From: JAICYJ01 sp038212095
Lineage (GTDB): Bacteria; Actinomycetota; Thermoleophilia; Gaiellales; JAICJC01
Assembly: GCA_038212095.1 (NCBI GenBank)
Contig: JBBQUW010000009.1
Coordinates: forward strand, 42,694-106,693
Direction of reading: 5' to 3'
Length of the DNA: 64,000 nucleotides
Shown here: in pieces, positions 1 through 8,232 of the stretch
Position numbering within the stretch: position 1 is the first letter of the stretch
Layout of the letters: each line of letters starts with the position of its first letter
The notes under the pieces: model-generated
Databases searched by the model: none
What the model saw: only the letters and a program-made list of their open reading frames with translations
Told to the model about the DNA's origin: nothing
Position numbers and translations under genes: made by a program

Positions 1-1006
1 CCACCGAGTCACGCTGGCCGGATGAGATCATCGGGCCGACCTGCGTCGCGGGGTCGTCGGGCATGCCCACCCGCAGCGCGGCGGTGGTGGCGGCGTACCG
101 CTCCAGCAGCTCGTCCTTGACGGACTCCTCGACCAGCAGCCGCGATCGCGCGCAGCAATCCTGCCCGCAGTTCTCGAACACGGCGAACGGCGCCATCGCG
201 CCGACCTTGTCCAGATCGGCGTCCGCGAACACCACGCAGGCAGACTTTCCGCCCAGCTCCAGCGTCACGCGCTTGATCGTCGTGGCGGCCGTGCGGGCGA
301 TGCTGGAGCCGACCTCGGTCGAGCCGGTGAAGCCGATCTTCCCCACGGCCGGGTGCCCGACCAGCGCGTCGCCGACCGTCGATCCTGGGCCCGGCACGAC
401 GTTCAGCGCGCCCGGCGGCAGGCCGGCCTCGAGCGCCAGCTCGGCATAGCGCAGCGCCGAGAGCGGCGTCAGGCTGGCCGGCTTCAGCACCACGGTGTTG
501 CCGGCGGCCAGCGCGGGCGCCGCCTTCCAGTTGGCGATGTTGAGAGGGAAGTTCCACGGTGTGATCAGCCCCACCACGCCGATCGGCTCGCGGAAAGTCA
601 TCGCCACGCCCTCTCGCTCGACGGGGATGGTGTGGCCGAAGAACTTGTCCACCGCGCCGGCGTAGTAGCGGATCACGTCCACGATCATCGAGAGCTGGCC
701 GCAGGCGTCAGAGATCGGCATGCCGACGTTGCGGCACTCCAGCATCGCCAGCTCCTCGGCGTGCTCCTCGACCACGTTGGCGAACCTGTGCATCACCCGG
801 CCCCGGCTGACCGGCGAGATCGACCCCCACGACTCATAGGCGCGTGCGGCCGCCTCGACCGCGCGGGCGACGTCGCGCACGCCCGCCTCGGCCACGGTCG
901 CGAGGTGGCCGCCCGTGGCCGGATTGGTGACGTCGAACGTTCGCTCCTCGGCTGCCGCGACCCGCTCGCCCGCGATCAGGAGGCCCTCGGTGGTGGTGGT
1001 CGTCAT
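1..1006 (-). CDS. Aldehyde dehydrogenase, C-terminus beyond the window
   Basis: NAD(P)+-dependent aldehyde dehydrogenase that oxidises an aldehyde to a carboxylate. The 335 visible codons hold the Rossmann and most of the catalytic domain: TPWNF near residue 150 (catalytic Asn152), LELGGKS near 250 (general base Glu250) and GQDCC near 281, where Cys284 matches the catalytic cysteine. The start is the ATG at 1006, 8-9 bases after a GGGAGGAG ribosome binding site in the 16-base gap behind the glutamine-synthetase-like gene, so the two are cotranscribed. That neighbour and the divergent PuuD-like gene suggest the PuuC role (gamma-glutamyl-aminobutyraldehyde oxidation), but substrate cannot be read from sequence. 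About 150 C-terminal residues lie outside the window. Confidence 0.9.
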   Translation of the reverse strand, partial: MTTTTTEGLLIAGERVAAAEERTFDVTNPATGGHLATVAEAGVRDVARAVEAAARAYESWGSISPVSRGRVMHRFANVVEEHAEELAMLECRNVGMPISDACGQLSMIVDVIRYYAGAVDKFFGHTIPVEREGVAMTFREPIGVVGLITPWNFPLNIANWKAAPALAAGNTVVLKPASLTPLSALRYAELALEAGLPPGALNVVPGPGSTVGDALVGHPAVGKIGFTGSTEVGSSIARTAATTIKRVTLELGGKSACVVFADADLDKVGAMAPFAVFENCGQDCCARSRLLVEESVKDELLERYAATTAALRVGMPDDPATQVGPMISSGQRDSV

Positions 1007-1022
1007 CGCTTCTCCTCCCTCA

Positions 1023-2363
1023 TCAGAGCCGTTCGAAGCCCCGGAACTTCTCCCAGTCGGTGACCGCCGCATCGAAGGCGCGCTGCTCGGTGCGGGCGGC
1101 GTGCAGGTAGTGTCGCACCACGTCCTCGCCGAACGCCTCGCGGGCCAGCGCCGAGCCGTCGAGCAGGTCGATCGCGTCGCGCAGCGAGCGCGGGATGTGC
1201 CGCTCCTCGGGTGCCTGGTAGGCGTTGCCGGCGAACTCGGGCTCCAGCTCCAGCTGGTTGTCGATCCCGTGCAGCCCGGAGGCGATCACTGCCGCGAAAG
1301 CCAGATAGGGATTCACGTCGGCACCGGCGAGCCGCGTCTCTAACCGCAGGCCGTTGCCATGGCCGACGACCCGAAAGGCACAGGTGCGGTTGTCCCGCCC
1401 CCAGACCATCGCCGTGGGCGCAAACGAGCCCATCGCGAACCGCTTGTAGGAGTTGATGTTGGGCGCGTACAGACAGGCCAGCTCGCGGGTGGTGGCCAGC
1501 TGCCCCGCGACGAAGTGCTCGAACGTCTTTGAGAATCCGCCGCCGTCGCCGGGAAACAGGCTGCCCTTCTCGTCCCAGAAGCTGCAGTGGATGTGGCACG
1601 AGTTCCCCTCGCGCTCGTTGTACTTGGCCATGAACGAGAGCGCGTGGCCGTGTTGCCATGCGATCTCTCGGGCGCCGTTCTTGTAGATCGAGTGGTTGTC
1701 CGCCATCGTCAGCGCGTCCGCGTAGCGGAAGTTGACCTCGTGCTGGCCGTAGTTGCATTCGCCCTTGGAGTCCTCGACGGGGATGCCGGCCCCCGCCATT
1801 CCCAGCCGGATCGGCCGCAGCACGTCCTCGACCACTGTTGTGCCGAATATCGAGTAGTCGACGTTGTACGGGTTGGCCGGCTCAAGGTCGTGGTAGCGCT
1901 TCGCGCGCGCCTGGTCGAAGCTGTCGCGGAACAGGAAGAACTCGAGCTCGGAACCGATGTTCGCGGTCCAGCCACGCTCGGCCAGCCGATCGAGTTGGCG
2001 ACGCAGGATCTGGCGCGGCGAGGCGACGACCGGGGAGCCGTCCGGCCACTCGAGGTCGGAGACCACCAGCGCCGTCCGCTCGAGCCACGGGATCGACCGC
2101 ACCGTCGCCATGTCCGGCTTGAAGACGAAGTCACCGTATCCGGTGTCCCACGAGGACATCTCGTATCCCTGCACCGTGTTCATCTCCACGTCGACGGCCA
2201 GAAGGTAGTTGCAGCCTTCTGCACCGTGGGCGGCGATGTCCGACAGGAAGAACGGCGCATGCATCCGCTTGCCCATCAGGCGGCCCTGCATGTCGGTCAT
2301 CACCAGCAGCACGGTATCGATCGTGCCCTGCTCGACCTCGCGCTGCAGCTCGTCAACTCTCAC
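1023..2363 (-). CDS. Glutamine synthetase-like ligase (PuuA/GlnT type)
   Basis: Glutamine synthetase superfamily, 446 residues, the length of the short non-GlnA members. ATP-dependent ligation of glutamate to an amine; in this context gamma-glutamylation of putrescine or another amine is the likely job. Visible motifs are GSELEFFLF (metal ligands), the NYGQHEVNFRYADAL stretch, NSCHIHCSFW (metal/ATP site histidines) and the arginine-rich NRTCAFRV loop followed by ETRLAGADVNPYL. The GTG start at 2363 is chosen because GAGGAG stands a few bases upstream; longer in-frame starts would run into the divergent gene at 2413. It is the first gene of a two-gene operon with the aldehyde dehydrogenase. 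A true ammonia-assimilating role is less likely given size and neighbours. Confidence 0.85.
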   Translation of the reverse strand: MRVDELQREVEQGTIDTVLLVMTDMQGRLMGKRMHAPFFLSDIAAHGAEGCNYLLAVDVEMNTVQGYEMSSWDTGYGDFVFKPDMATVRSIPWLERTALVVSDLEWPDGSPVVASPRQILRRQLDRLAERGWTANIGSELEFFLFRDSFDQARAKRYHDLEPANPYNVDYSIFGTTVVEDVLRPIRLGMAGAGIPVEDSKGECNYGQHEVNFRYADALTMADNHSIYKNGAREIAWQHGHALSFMAKYNEREGNSCHIHCSFWDEKGSLFPGDGGGFSKTFEHFVAGQLATTRELACLYAPNINSYKRFAMGSFAPTAMVWGRDNRTCAFRVVGHGNGLRLETRLAGADVNPYLAFAAVIASGLHGIDNQLELEPEFAGNAYQAPEERHIPRSLRDAIDLLDGSALAREAFGEDVVRHYLHAARTEQRAFDAAVTDWEKFRGFERL

Positions 2364-2397
2364 GCCTGCTCCTCTCAGAGGCTTGGGGTCCCATTCA

Positions 2398-2403
2398 TAT
2401 ACT
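2398..2403 (+). promoter_or_regulatory. -10 box, leaderless start of puuD-like gene
   Basis: TATACT lies 9 bases before the ATG at 2413. No ribosome binding site precedes that ATG, so a leaderless transcript is inferred. Confidence 0.55.
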
Positions 2404-2412
2404 CCGAGTGGT

Positions 2413-3135
2413 ATGTACCGCAACCGGCCGGTGATCGGGATCTGCGCCTACGAGCTCCCCGCCAGCTTCTCGCACTGGCGGGAGGTGGACAGCGTGCTGC
2501 TGCCGGCCGGCTACAGCCGGGGGGTGCTGGCGGCAGGCGGCCTGCCGGTAGTGATCCCACCCATTCTGGATGCGACCGAGCAGCTGGTCGCGACCCTGGA
2601 TGGGCTGATCTTGACCGGCGGCTCCGACATCGATCCGGGCCTGTACCGCCAGGCGCCGCACGCCCAGACGCGTGGCGTGGTGGCGCATCGCGATCGGGCC
2701 GAGCTGGAGCTGCTGTCGGCCGCGGTCGCGGCCGACCTGCCGGTGCTCGGCGTCTGCCGGGGAATGCAGCTGCTGAACGTGCTGCAGGGCGGAACGCTCG
2801 TCCAGCACCTGGCGGACGTTGTCGCCGACGGTGGCCTGCACAAGGGCCCACCGGGCACGTTCACGTCGCATCACGTCTCGATCGACCCCGGCACGCGGCT
2901 GCACTCGATTCTGGGGGACGCCGTCGATGGCCACTCCTGCCACCACCAGGCGCCGGATCGCGTCGGCGAGGGTCTGCGCGTCTCTGCTCACGCCGCCGAC
3001 GGCGTGGTCGAGGGTCTCGAGATCACCGACGCCCGCTTTTGCGTGGCGGTGCTGTGGCACCCCGAGGAGGACCTCGCCGGAGGCGGGCCGCTGTTCCAGG
3101 CGCTGGTGGAGCAGGCGCGCGCCGTGGCGGTCTAG
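2413..3135 (+). CDS. puuD: Gamma-glutamyl-gamma-aminobutyrate hydrolase family protein (class I amidotransferase fold)
   Basis: Peptidase C26 family, 240 residues. It hydrolyses gamma-glutamyl-GABA to glutamate and GABA, the last step of the gamma-glutamylated putrescine route. The nucleophile elbow LGVCRGMQ places Cys115 as nucleophile, and LWHPEED near the C-terminus supplies the His-Glu pair; LTGGSDIDP near residue 68 is the family oxyanion-side loop. The ATG at 2413 gives the standard N-terminus (NRPVIGICAY). It is transcribed divergently, 49 bases from the PuuA-like gene, so the pair probably shares control. No PuuB oxidase is seen in the window. Confidence 0.85.
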   Translation: MYRNRPVIGICAYELPASFSHWREVDSVLLPAGYSRGVLAAGGLPVVIPPILDATEQLVATLDGLILTGGSDIDPGLYRQAPHAQTRGVVAHRDRAELELLSAAVAADLPVLGVCRGMQLLNVLQGGTLVQHLADVVADGGLHKGPPGTFTSHHVSIDPGTRLHSILGDAVDGHSCHHQAPDRVGEGLRVSAHAADGVVEGLEITDARFCVAVLWHPEEDLAGGGPLFQALVEQARAVAV

Positions 3136-3146
3136 CGCCGACCCGG

Positions 3147-3518
3147 TCAGCCGCGTTCGGCGGCGCGGATGGCTTCGATCAGCTCGTCCAGCCCGACGCC
3201 CTTCTTGAGGCAGCTGGTCGCGCCGGCGGCCAACGCCGCCTCGATCATCTGCGGCTCGTCGTAGGCGGACAGCACGACCACCGGCATCGCCCAGCTCGCC
3301 CGCGCGATCTGCTCGGTGGCCTCGATCCCGTCCACGTTCGGCATCCGCATGTCCATCACCACGACGTCCGGCGTCGCCTGCTCGGCCAGCGTGATCGCCT
3401 CCGCGCCATCGCTTGCCTCGGCCACGACGATCATGCCGGCCTCGGCCAGAGCGTCCCGCAGCACGCCGCGCAGCAACGCGTTGTCCTCAGCGATCAGGAT
3501 CCTGATGGATTCGTTCAC
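3147..3518 (-). CDS. Single-domain response regulator (CheY-like receiver)
   Basis: A 123-residue stand-alone receiver. Phosphorylation site Asp56 in VVVMDMRMPN, acidic pocket Glu11/Asp12, Ser84 in VLSAYDE and Lys105 in CLKKG are all present, so it should accept phosphate. There is no output domain. The GTG at 3518 starts right at the first beta strand; longer in-frame reading upstream is arginine-rich and overlaps the kinase gene. It is the last gene of the operon that also holds a NarL-type regulator and a histidine kinase, and may act as phosphate sink or protein-binding output of that system. Confidence 0.8.
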   Translation of the reverse strand: MNESIRILIAEDNALLRGVLRDALAEAGMIVVAEASDGAEAITLAEQATPDVVVMDMRMPNVDGIEATEQIARASWAMPVVVLSAYDEPQMIEAALAAGATSCLKKGVGLDELIEAIRAAERG

Positions 3519-3531
3519 GTAGTCGCGCAGC

Positions 3532-4263
3532 CTATGCGGTTGGACGGCCGCTGTGCAACCTCGCATACAGCCGCTGCACCGCGTCCAGCGCAAACCGCGC
3601 CGCCTGTGGCGGCGACCGGCCCTCACTGCGTGCCAGGCAGTACAGCGCGGCGAACGAGTCGCCCGCTCCGGTGGGATCGTCGAACCGCTGGCCATCGCCC
3701 TCGAGGTCGTGGCGGCGCCCCTCCCAGAAGAGTGTCGCTCCCCGCTCGGCCCGCGTCACCAGCAGCTCGGGCACCTCCGGTGAGCCGGCAGCCGAGTGCT
3801 CGGAGCTGTTCAGCTTGAGCGCGGCCACGCCCGCCACCGCATGCTGCTCGATCGCGCCCATCCGCACGGGGCCGATGCGGCTACCGCGGGAAAGCCCCTG
3901 GCCATCGAGGCATAACCGGTGCCCGGCAGCGACCAGCACCGCGATCGTCTCAGGTGGGAAGTCCCCTGCCGTCTGCCCGCCCAGCAGCACCCACGCGCAG
4001 CCCCGCAACGCCGGCACCAGCGCGTCACGGGCCCGCTCCGGCGTGACCGGGTCTGGCAGGGTCAGGATCTGCTGGTCAGTACCGCCCGGACCGTGCGAGA
4101 TCAGCGAGTGCAGGCTGCCGGTCTCGATCGCGATCGGATCGGCGCCGGCAAACCGCAGCGCGCGGGCTGCATACAGCGGCGTGCCACCCGGGCGGTGCTG
4201 CGGCGGTGCGGAGTCGAGCTCGATCGTGTCGCGGGTCGCGGCGCCGATCACGCCCACCTTCAC
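3532..4263 (-). CDS. PfkB/ribokinase-family carbohydrate kinase
   Basis: A 243-residue member of the PfkB sugar/nucleoside kinase family, short compared with the usual ~300. The signature DPTGAGDSFAALY near the C-terminus contains the catalytic Asp and anion hole; an N-terminal GGTPLYAA segment matches the sugar-binding GG motif. Its ATG overlaps the stop of the histidine kinase (ATGA), so it is translationally coupled to signalling genes. Substrate is unknown. The shortness suggests a minimal kinase lacking part of the lid. Confidence 0.75.
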   Translation of the reverse strand: MKVGVIGAATRDTIELDSAPPQHRPGGTPLYAARALRFAGADPIAIETGSLHSLISHGPGGTDQQILTLPDPVTPERARDALVPALRGCAWVLLGGQTAGDFPPETIAVLVAAGHRLCLDGQGLSRGSRIGPVRMGAIEQHAVAGVAALKLNSSEHSAAGSPEVPELLVTRAERGATLFWEGRRHDLEGDGQRFDDPTGAGDSFAALYCLARSEGRSPPQAARFALDAVQRLYARLHSGRPTA

Positions 4264-4631
4264 GTGCAGGCCGGCACGGTCAGGGCGACCTCTTCGCCAC
4301 CGGGGGAGATCTCGATCCGGCCACCGATCCGCGCCGCACGCTCGCGCAGCAGGAGGCGGGTGGCGTCGCCTTGCGGCGGACAGCCGGGCGTGGTCACGCG
4401 CAACACCAGCGGGTCGCCGCCGTCAAGGCGGATCGTGATCGGCGCCGCGCCATTGCGGGCTGCGTGCAGGGCGGCCTCGCGGGCGACGTGGTAGATCGCG
4501 GTGTCGCGGGCGTCGTCGGCTGCCGGCCAGCTGGAGGGCAGCTCGGCCGTCGTGCGCACCGCGTGCTCCTCCTCCACCGTCTCCGCCAGCGATCCGAGCG
4601 CCTGCAGCAGCCCCAACTGCTCCATCACCAC
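4260..4631 (-). CDS. Histidine kinase ATPase portion, separated by a frameshift
   Basis: C-terminal half of a NarL-class histidine kinase: it opens with MEQLGLLQALGSLAE, normally found just after the LxPP motif of the DHp domain, then a HATPase-like fold. The N box reads EAALHAARNG where Asn is usual, and the G1 box (DxGxG) is not recognisable, so ATP binding may be weak or lost. A GTG at 4631 or ATG at 4625 could restart translation; the ATG overlaps the stop of the upstream half as TGATG. One extra C in the C5 run (plus-strand G 4633-4637) would fuse both halves as LYPPVVMEQLG. Confidence 0.6.
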   Translation of the reverse strand: MVMEQLGLLQALGSLAETVEEEHAVRTTAELPSSWPAADDARDTAIYHVAREAALHAARNGAAPITIRLDGGDPLVLRVTTPGCPPQGDATRLLLRERAARIGGRIEISPGGEEVALTVPACT

Positions 4632-4906
4632 CGGGGGTACAGCCGCGCCGTCATCTGCCGCAGCTCGTCGCTTGCCTCGACGGCGGCCCGCTCGAGCCGG
4701 TCGAGCCCCTCGCGCGCACGGTCGGCCTCGCCATCCTCCATCGCGTGGCGGACGCCGTCGGCCAGCAGCCGGATCGCCGTCAGCAGCTGTTGGGGGCCGT
4801 CGTGTAACCGGTGGGCGATCAGCGCGCGCTCGTCTTCGACCGTTTTCAGCATGTGCTCGAGCAGGGCTCCGCGGTCGTCGAGCGGCTGCCGGCGGCGGCC
4901 GATCAT
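4625..4906 (-). CDS. Histidine kinase dimerisation/phosphoacceptor portion (HisKA_3)
   Basis: A 93-residue fragment containing the HisKA_3 motif ERALIAHRLHDGPQQ with His35 as the phosphoacceptor and no sensor or membrane segment, so input is cytoplasmic or comes from a partner. Its ATG overlaps the stop of the NarL-type regulator (ATGA). The reading frame ends at RLYPRW, where family members continue RL.PP.L; the ATPase half continues in the next frame. Either a real frameshift, a functional two-piece kinase, or an assembly error explains this. The reader should treat 4260-4906 as one locus. Confidence 0.6.
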   Translation of the reverse strand: MIGRRRQPLDDRGALLEHMLKTVEDERALIAHRLHDGPQQLLTAIRLLADGVRHAMEDGEADRAREGLDRLERAAVEASDELRQMTARLYPRW

Positions 4907-5571
4907 TCGATCAGCGAGTGGCGAAGCGCCAGCGCGACGGCCTGGGTGCGGGTGTCGGCTTCGAGCTTCGTCATCGCGTTTCGCACATGCGTGCGCACCG
5001 TCTCGGGGCTGATGAACAGCCGCGACGCGATCTCCGGGTTGGAGAAGCCGTTGGCCAGCAGTCCCAGGATCTCGCGTTCGCGCGTTGACAACGACGGCAG
5101 CCGTTCCGTTGCCTTGGGTGACACCAGCTCCGACGCCAGGGTCGGGTCGACGTAGGCGCCGCCCTCCGCGACCCGCTTGACTGCGCGCACGATGTCGTCC
5201 GGCGGCGCGTCCTTGAGCACGTATCCCCGCGCGCCGCAGTCGAGACCCTCCGATAGCAGCCCCCGCTCGCCGTGGGCGGTATAGAGGATCACGGCCATGC
5301 TCGGGTGCGCAGCAGTGATGCGGCGGGTGGCCTCGAAGCCGTCCATGCCGCGCATCCGCACGTCCATCAGGATCACGTCCGGCCGGCGGCGCTCGGCCAT
5401 CTCGATGGCGGCCTCGCCGTTGGAACTCTCGCCGATCACGGCGATCTCGCGATCGCGGGCCAGGATCATCTTGACTCCCTCGCGGACGGCCGCGTGGTCA
5501 TCCACGATCAGCACGCGCACCTGCTCGGTGAGTCGCTCGTCAGACCGTTCGGCTTCCTGGCTGGAGCTCAT
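4903..5571 (-). CDS. NarL/FixJ-family response regulator
   Basis: A 222-residue DNA-binding response regulator. Receiver domain (about 18-135) with Asp70 in VILMDVRM, acidic pair Asp24/Asp25, and a lysine in GYVLKDAP; then a LuxR-type helix-turn-helix (about 155-215) with LSTREREILGLLANGFSNPEIA and ETVRTHV. ATG at 5571 has GAGGTC upstream; it is the head of the operon regulator-kinase-sugar kinase-receiver. A TACGAT box lies 10 bases before the start. It probably controls its own divergon with the transporter at 5634. Confidence 0.9.
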   Translation of the reverse strand: MSSSQEAERSDERLTEQVRVLIVDDHAAVREGVKMILARDREIAVIGESSNGEAAIEMAERRRPDVILMDVRMRGMDGFEATRRITAAHPSMAVILYTAHGERGLLSEGLDCGARGYVLKDAPPDDIVRAVKRVAEGGAYVDPTLASELVSPKATERLPSLSTREREILGLLANGFSNPEIASRLFISPETVRTHVRNAMTKLEADTRTQAVALALRHSLIE

Positions 5572-5581
5572 CTGACCTCGA

Positions 5582-5587
5582 ATCGTA
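5582..5587 (-). promoter_or_regulatory. -10 box of the two-component operon
   Basis: TACGAT on the minus strand, 10 bases before the regulator ATG at 5571; a short GAGG stands between. Confidence 0.4.
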
Positions 5588-5620
5588 GTCCGCAAGGGAA
5601 CGTTTGGAAACACCCTCCCC

Positions 5621-5626
5621 TACAAT
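5621..5626 (+). promoter_or_regulatory. -10 box, leaderless start of cation transporter
   Basis: TACAAT, a near-consensus -10 box, lies 7 bases before the GTG at 5634, leaving no room for a ribosome binding site. Confidence 0.6.
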
Positions 5627-5633
5627 CGGCCTC

Positions 5634-6989
5634 GTGTCAAATGCACGACGCACCGCGCTGATCTCGCTGCTGGCGGCCCTCGGGCTGACGGCGGCCAAGA
5701 TCGCGGTCGGATTGGCCACCTCGAGCCTGGGCATCCTCGCCGAGGCCGTGCACTCAGGACTGGACTCGGCCGCGGCCCTGCTATCGCTGTATGCGATCGG
5801 CGTCGCAGAGCGGCCCGCGGACGAGCGCCACCAGTATGGCCACGGCAAGGCCCAGCACCTGGCGGCGCTCTCGGAGGCCGTGTTCCTGGCCGCTGTCGCC
5901 TGCTGGATCGGCTTCGAGGCGGTGCTGCGGCTTCGCTCGGGCGGCGGCGGCGTCGAGGCCCACTGGTACGCCTTCGCACTGCTGGTCGGCGTGCTGGCGG
6001 TCGACGCCGGTCGCACGACGGTCTCGCTGCGTTCCGGCCGGCGGGAACGCAACGCGGCGCTGCTGGCCAGCGCATGGCACTTCGCCTCGGATTTCGCCGG
6101 TACGACGGCCGTGATCGTCGGCCTCGCCCTGGTATCCGCCGGCTTTCCCCGCGCCGATGCCGTGGCCGCCCTGGCGGTCGCCTCGCTGGTGGCGGTGGCG
6201 GCGATCCGGATGGCTGCCAACAACGTCGACGTGTTGATGGATCGTGCGCCGAGCGGCTTGAGCGGCCTGATCGAGGCGGCGGCGGGTGCCATTCCGGGCG
6301 TTGCCGAGGTGCGCTCGGTGCGCGTGCGCGAGGCGGGAGGCGGGAGCTTCGCCGACGTCGTGATCGGTGTCTCGCGGTTGGAGGGGCTCGAGCGAAGCCA
6401 CCAGACGATGGATCGGGTGGAGGATGCGGTACGCTCGTTGATCGGTCCTGCGCAGGTGACGGTGCACGTCGAGCCGATCGTCCACGCCGAAGCGGCCAAC
6501 GAGCGGGTGGCGGCGGCGGCGCTGCGCGTACCGGGCGTGGTCGAGACGCACAACATCACCGTGCTCGAAGAGGGCCCGGCCGGCCGCGCGATCACGCTGC
6601 ACGTGCGGCTTCCGCAGGATCTGCCGCTGCGCCAGGCGGCGCAGACGGTGGAACGGCTCAAGGACGAGATCCGCTCCGAGTTCGGCGTCGCCCGCGTGTA
6701 CGCGCACGTCGAGCCCTCGGCGCTGGGCGCCCAGCCGGCGCGTGACGTGGCCGACGAGCGACCCGAGCTGGTGCGCACCGCCACCGCCGCTGTGCACGCG
6801 GTGGCCGCCGGTGCGGCCGAGGTGGTGGTCTACCAGCAGGGCGAGCGGCTGCTGGTGGTCACGTCGCTGCTGGCCGGTGACGAGCTCTCGGTACGCGAGG
6901 CGCACACCCTGGCGAGCCGCGTCGAGGACGCCGTCAGAGACGCCCTCGACGCGGTCGACGATGTGATCGTCGAGGTCTCGACCGGGTAG
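5634..6989 (+). CDS. Cation diffusion facilitator transporter with three tandem C-terminal domains
   Basis: CDF-family metal efflux antiporter (Zn, Co, Fe or Mn). About 200 N-terminal residues form six membrane helices, with the binding-site pair EAVHSGLDS in helix II and WHFASDF in helix V, and the HQYGHGK loop between helices II and III. The remaining ~250 residues contain three repeats of the ferredoxin-like cytoplasmic domain (about 205-290, 292-375, 380-451) instead of the usual one. GTG 5634 is preferred over an upstream TTG at 5604 because the -10 box TACAAT lies between them. Divergent from the two-component operon. Confidence 0.88.
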   Translation: MSNARRTALISLLAALGLTAAKIAVGLATSSLGILAEAVHSGLDSAAALLSLYAIGVAERPADERHQYGHGKAQHLAALSEAVFLAAVACWIGFEAVLRLRSGGGGVEAHWYAFALLVGVLAVDAGRTTVSLRSGRRERNAALLASAWHFASDFAGTTAVIVGLALVSAGFPRADAVAALAVASLVAVAAIRMAANNVDVLMDRAPSGLSGLIEAAAGAIPGVAEVRSVRVREAGGGSFADVVIGVSRLEGLERSHQTMDRVEDAVRSLIGPAQVTVHVEPIVHAEAANERVAAAALRVPGVVETHNITVLEEGPAGRAITLHVRLPQDLPLRQAAQTVERLKDEIRSEFGVARVYAHVEPSALGAQPARDVADERPELVRTATAAVHAVAAGAAEVVVYQQGERLLVVTSLLAGDELSVREAHTLASRVEDAVRDALDAVDDVIVEVSTG

Positions 6990-6993
6990 ATCG

Positions 6994-8160
6994 CTAGCGC
7001 GAGGCCAGCGTCACCGATACGGTCATCGTCTTGCCGCCGCGGACGATCTCGAGCGGGATCGTGTCGCCCGGCTTGTGCGCGGTGATCGTGCCGGACAGGT
7101 CGTCGAACGTGCTGATCTGCTTGCCGTCGATCTTGGTGATCACGTCGCCGCCCAGCACGAACGTCTGGCCGTTGATGGTGGCCTGGGTCGTGCCGGCCCG
7201 CAGTCCGGCCCGTGAGGCCGGCGAGTTGGGCTCGACCTGTCCCACCAGCACGCCGTGATCGACGCTCAGGTTGAGCGACCGGGCGAGGTCGGGGGTCAGC
7301 ACCGAGCCGCGGATGCCCAGATAGGTGTGCTGCGCCTTGCCGTGGGCGATCAGCTGCTGGGCGATGTTCTTGGCCAGGTTGATCGGGATGGCGAACCCGA
7401 TGCCGATGCTGCCGCTCTGCGGGTTGGATGGGTTGTCGGACAGGATCTGGCTGTTGATGCCGATCACCCGCCCCTGCGAGTCGATCAGTGGTCCGCCGGA
7501 GTTGCCGTGGTTGATCGCGGCGTCGGTCTGGATCGCGCCGGGGATCTGGATCCCGGGCTGCAGCGAGCTGATGTCACGCTGCACTGCCGAGACGATGCCG
7601 GCCGTCACGGTGCGATCCTCTCCCAGCGGGTTGCCGATGGCGACAACGGGATCGCCGGGCTGGGCCTTCGAGGAGTCGCCCAGCGGTAGCGGATCGAGCG
7701 CTGACTGGGGAACGCTCACCTTCAGCACCGCGACGTCCGTGCTGCGGTCGAGACCGACCACGGTCGCGGGGTAGCTGGAGCCGTTCGAGAAGCCGACGTC
7801 AACCTTGCTGGCGTTCAGCACCACGTGCGCATTGGTCAGGATATGGCCGCTCGTGTCGATCACGAAGCCGGATCCCAGCGACTGTGACTGCTGGGTCTGT
7901 GGCGCGGCGAACGGATCGAACGGGTTAGCCGACTTCGTCGTCGACGTGGCGGTGACGACGACCACACCGGGCGCAGTGCGCCGGTAGATCGCGTTGACCG
8001 AGAGGCCGGTGGTGGCTTGTGCGGCCACGTTCTGGGCCGGCGAGGCGGTGCGGATGATGGTGCGGGATTGCGGCTGGGTCGAGTCCACCGCCAGAGCGGC
8101 CCCGCCTCCAGCCAGCGCTGCCGCAACGAGCAGCGCACTGATGCGGAGATAGGTAGTCAT
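6994..8160 (-). CDS. HtrA/DegP-type trypsin-like serine protease with PDZ domain
   Basis: Extracytoplasmic quality-control protease, 388 residues. N-terminal hydrophobic segment (about 5-25) acts as signal or anchor. Catalytic triad: His in ILTNAHVV, Asp in STDVAVLKV, Ser in NHGNSGGPL. One PDZ domain follows (about 290-388, starting YLGIRGS, with GDVITKIDGK). The linker is rich in Ser/Thr/Gln. It ends 4 bases from the stop of the convergent CDF gene. ATG at 8160 has TACAAC 6 bases upstream, so it may be leaderless. Confidence 0.93.
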   Translation of the reverse strand: MTTYLRISALLVAAALAGGGAALAVDSTQPQSRTIIRTASPAQNVAAQATTGLSVNAIYRRTAPGVVVVTATSTTKSANPFDPFAAPQTQQSQSLGSGFVIDTSGHILTNAHVVLNASKVDVGFSNGSSYPATVVGLDRSTDVAVLKVSVPQSALDPLPLGDSSKAQPGDPVVAIGNPLGEDRTVTAGIVSAVQRDISSLQPGIQIPGAIQTDAAINHGNSGGPLIDSQGRVIGINSQILSDNPSNPQSGSIGIGFAIPINLAKNIAQQLIAHGKAQHTYLGIRGSVLTPDLARSLNLSVDHGVLVGQVEPNSPASRAGLRAGTTQATINGQTFVLGGDVITKIDGKQISTFDDLSGTITAHKPGDTIPLEIVRGGKTMTVSVTLASR

Positions 8161-8166
8161 GCCCGT

Positions 8167-8172
8167 GTTGTA
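8167..8172 (-). promoter_or_regulatory. Possible -10 box of HtrA gene
   Basis: TACAAC on the minus strand, 6 bases before the ATG at 8160; the last base departs from the TANNNT rule. Confidence 0.35.
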
Positions 8173-8232
8173 GGCCGGGCAGATTGAACTCCGATTGTGG
8201 AGATTGGCGCCGGATGTGGACGGCCCGGGCGC

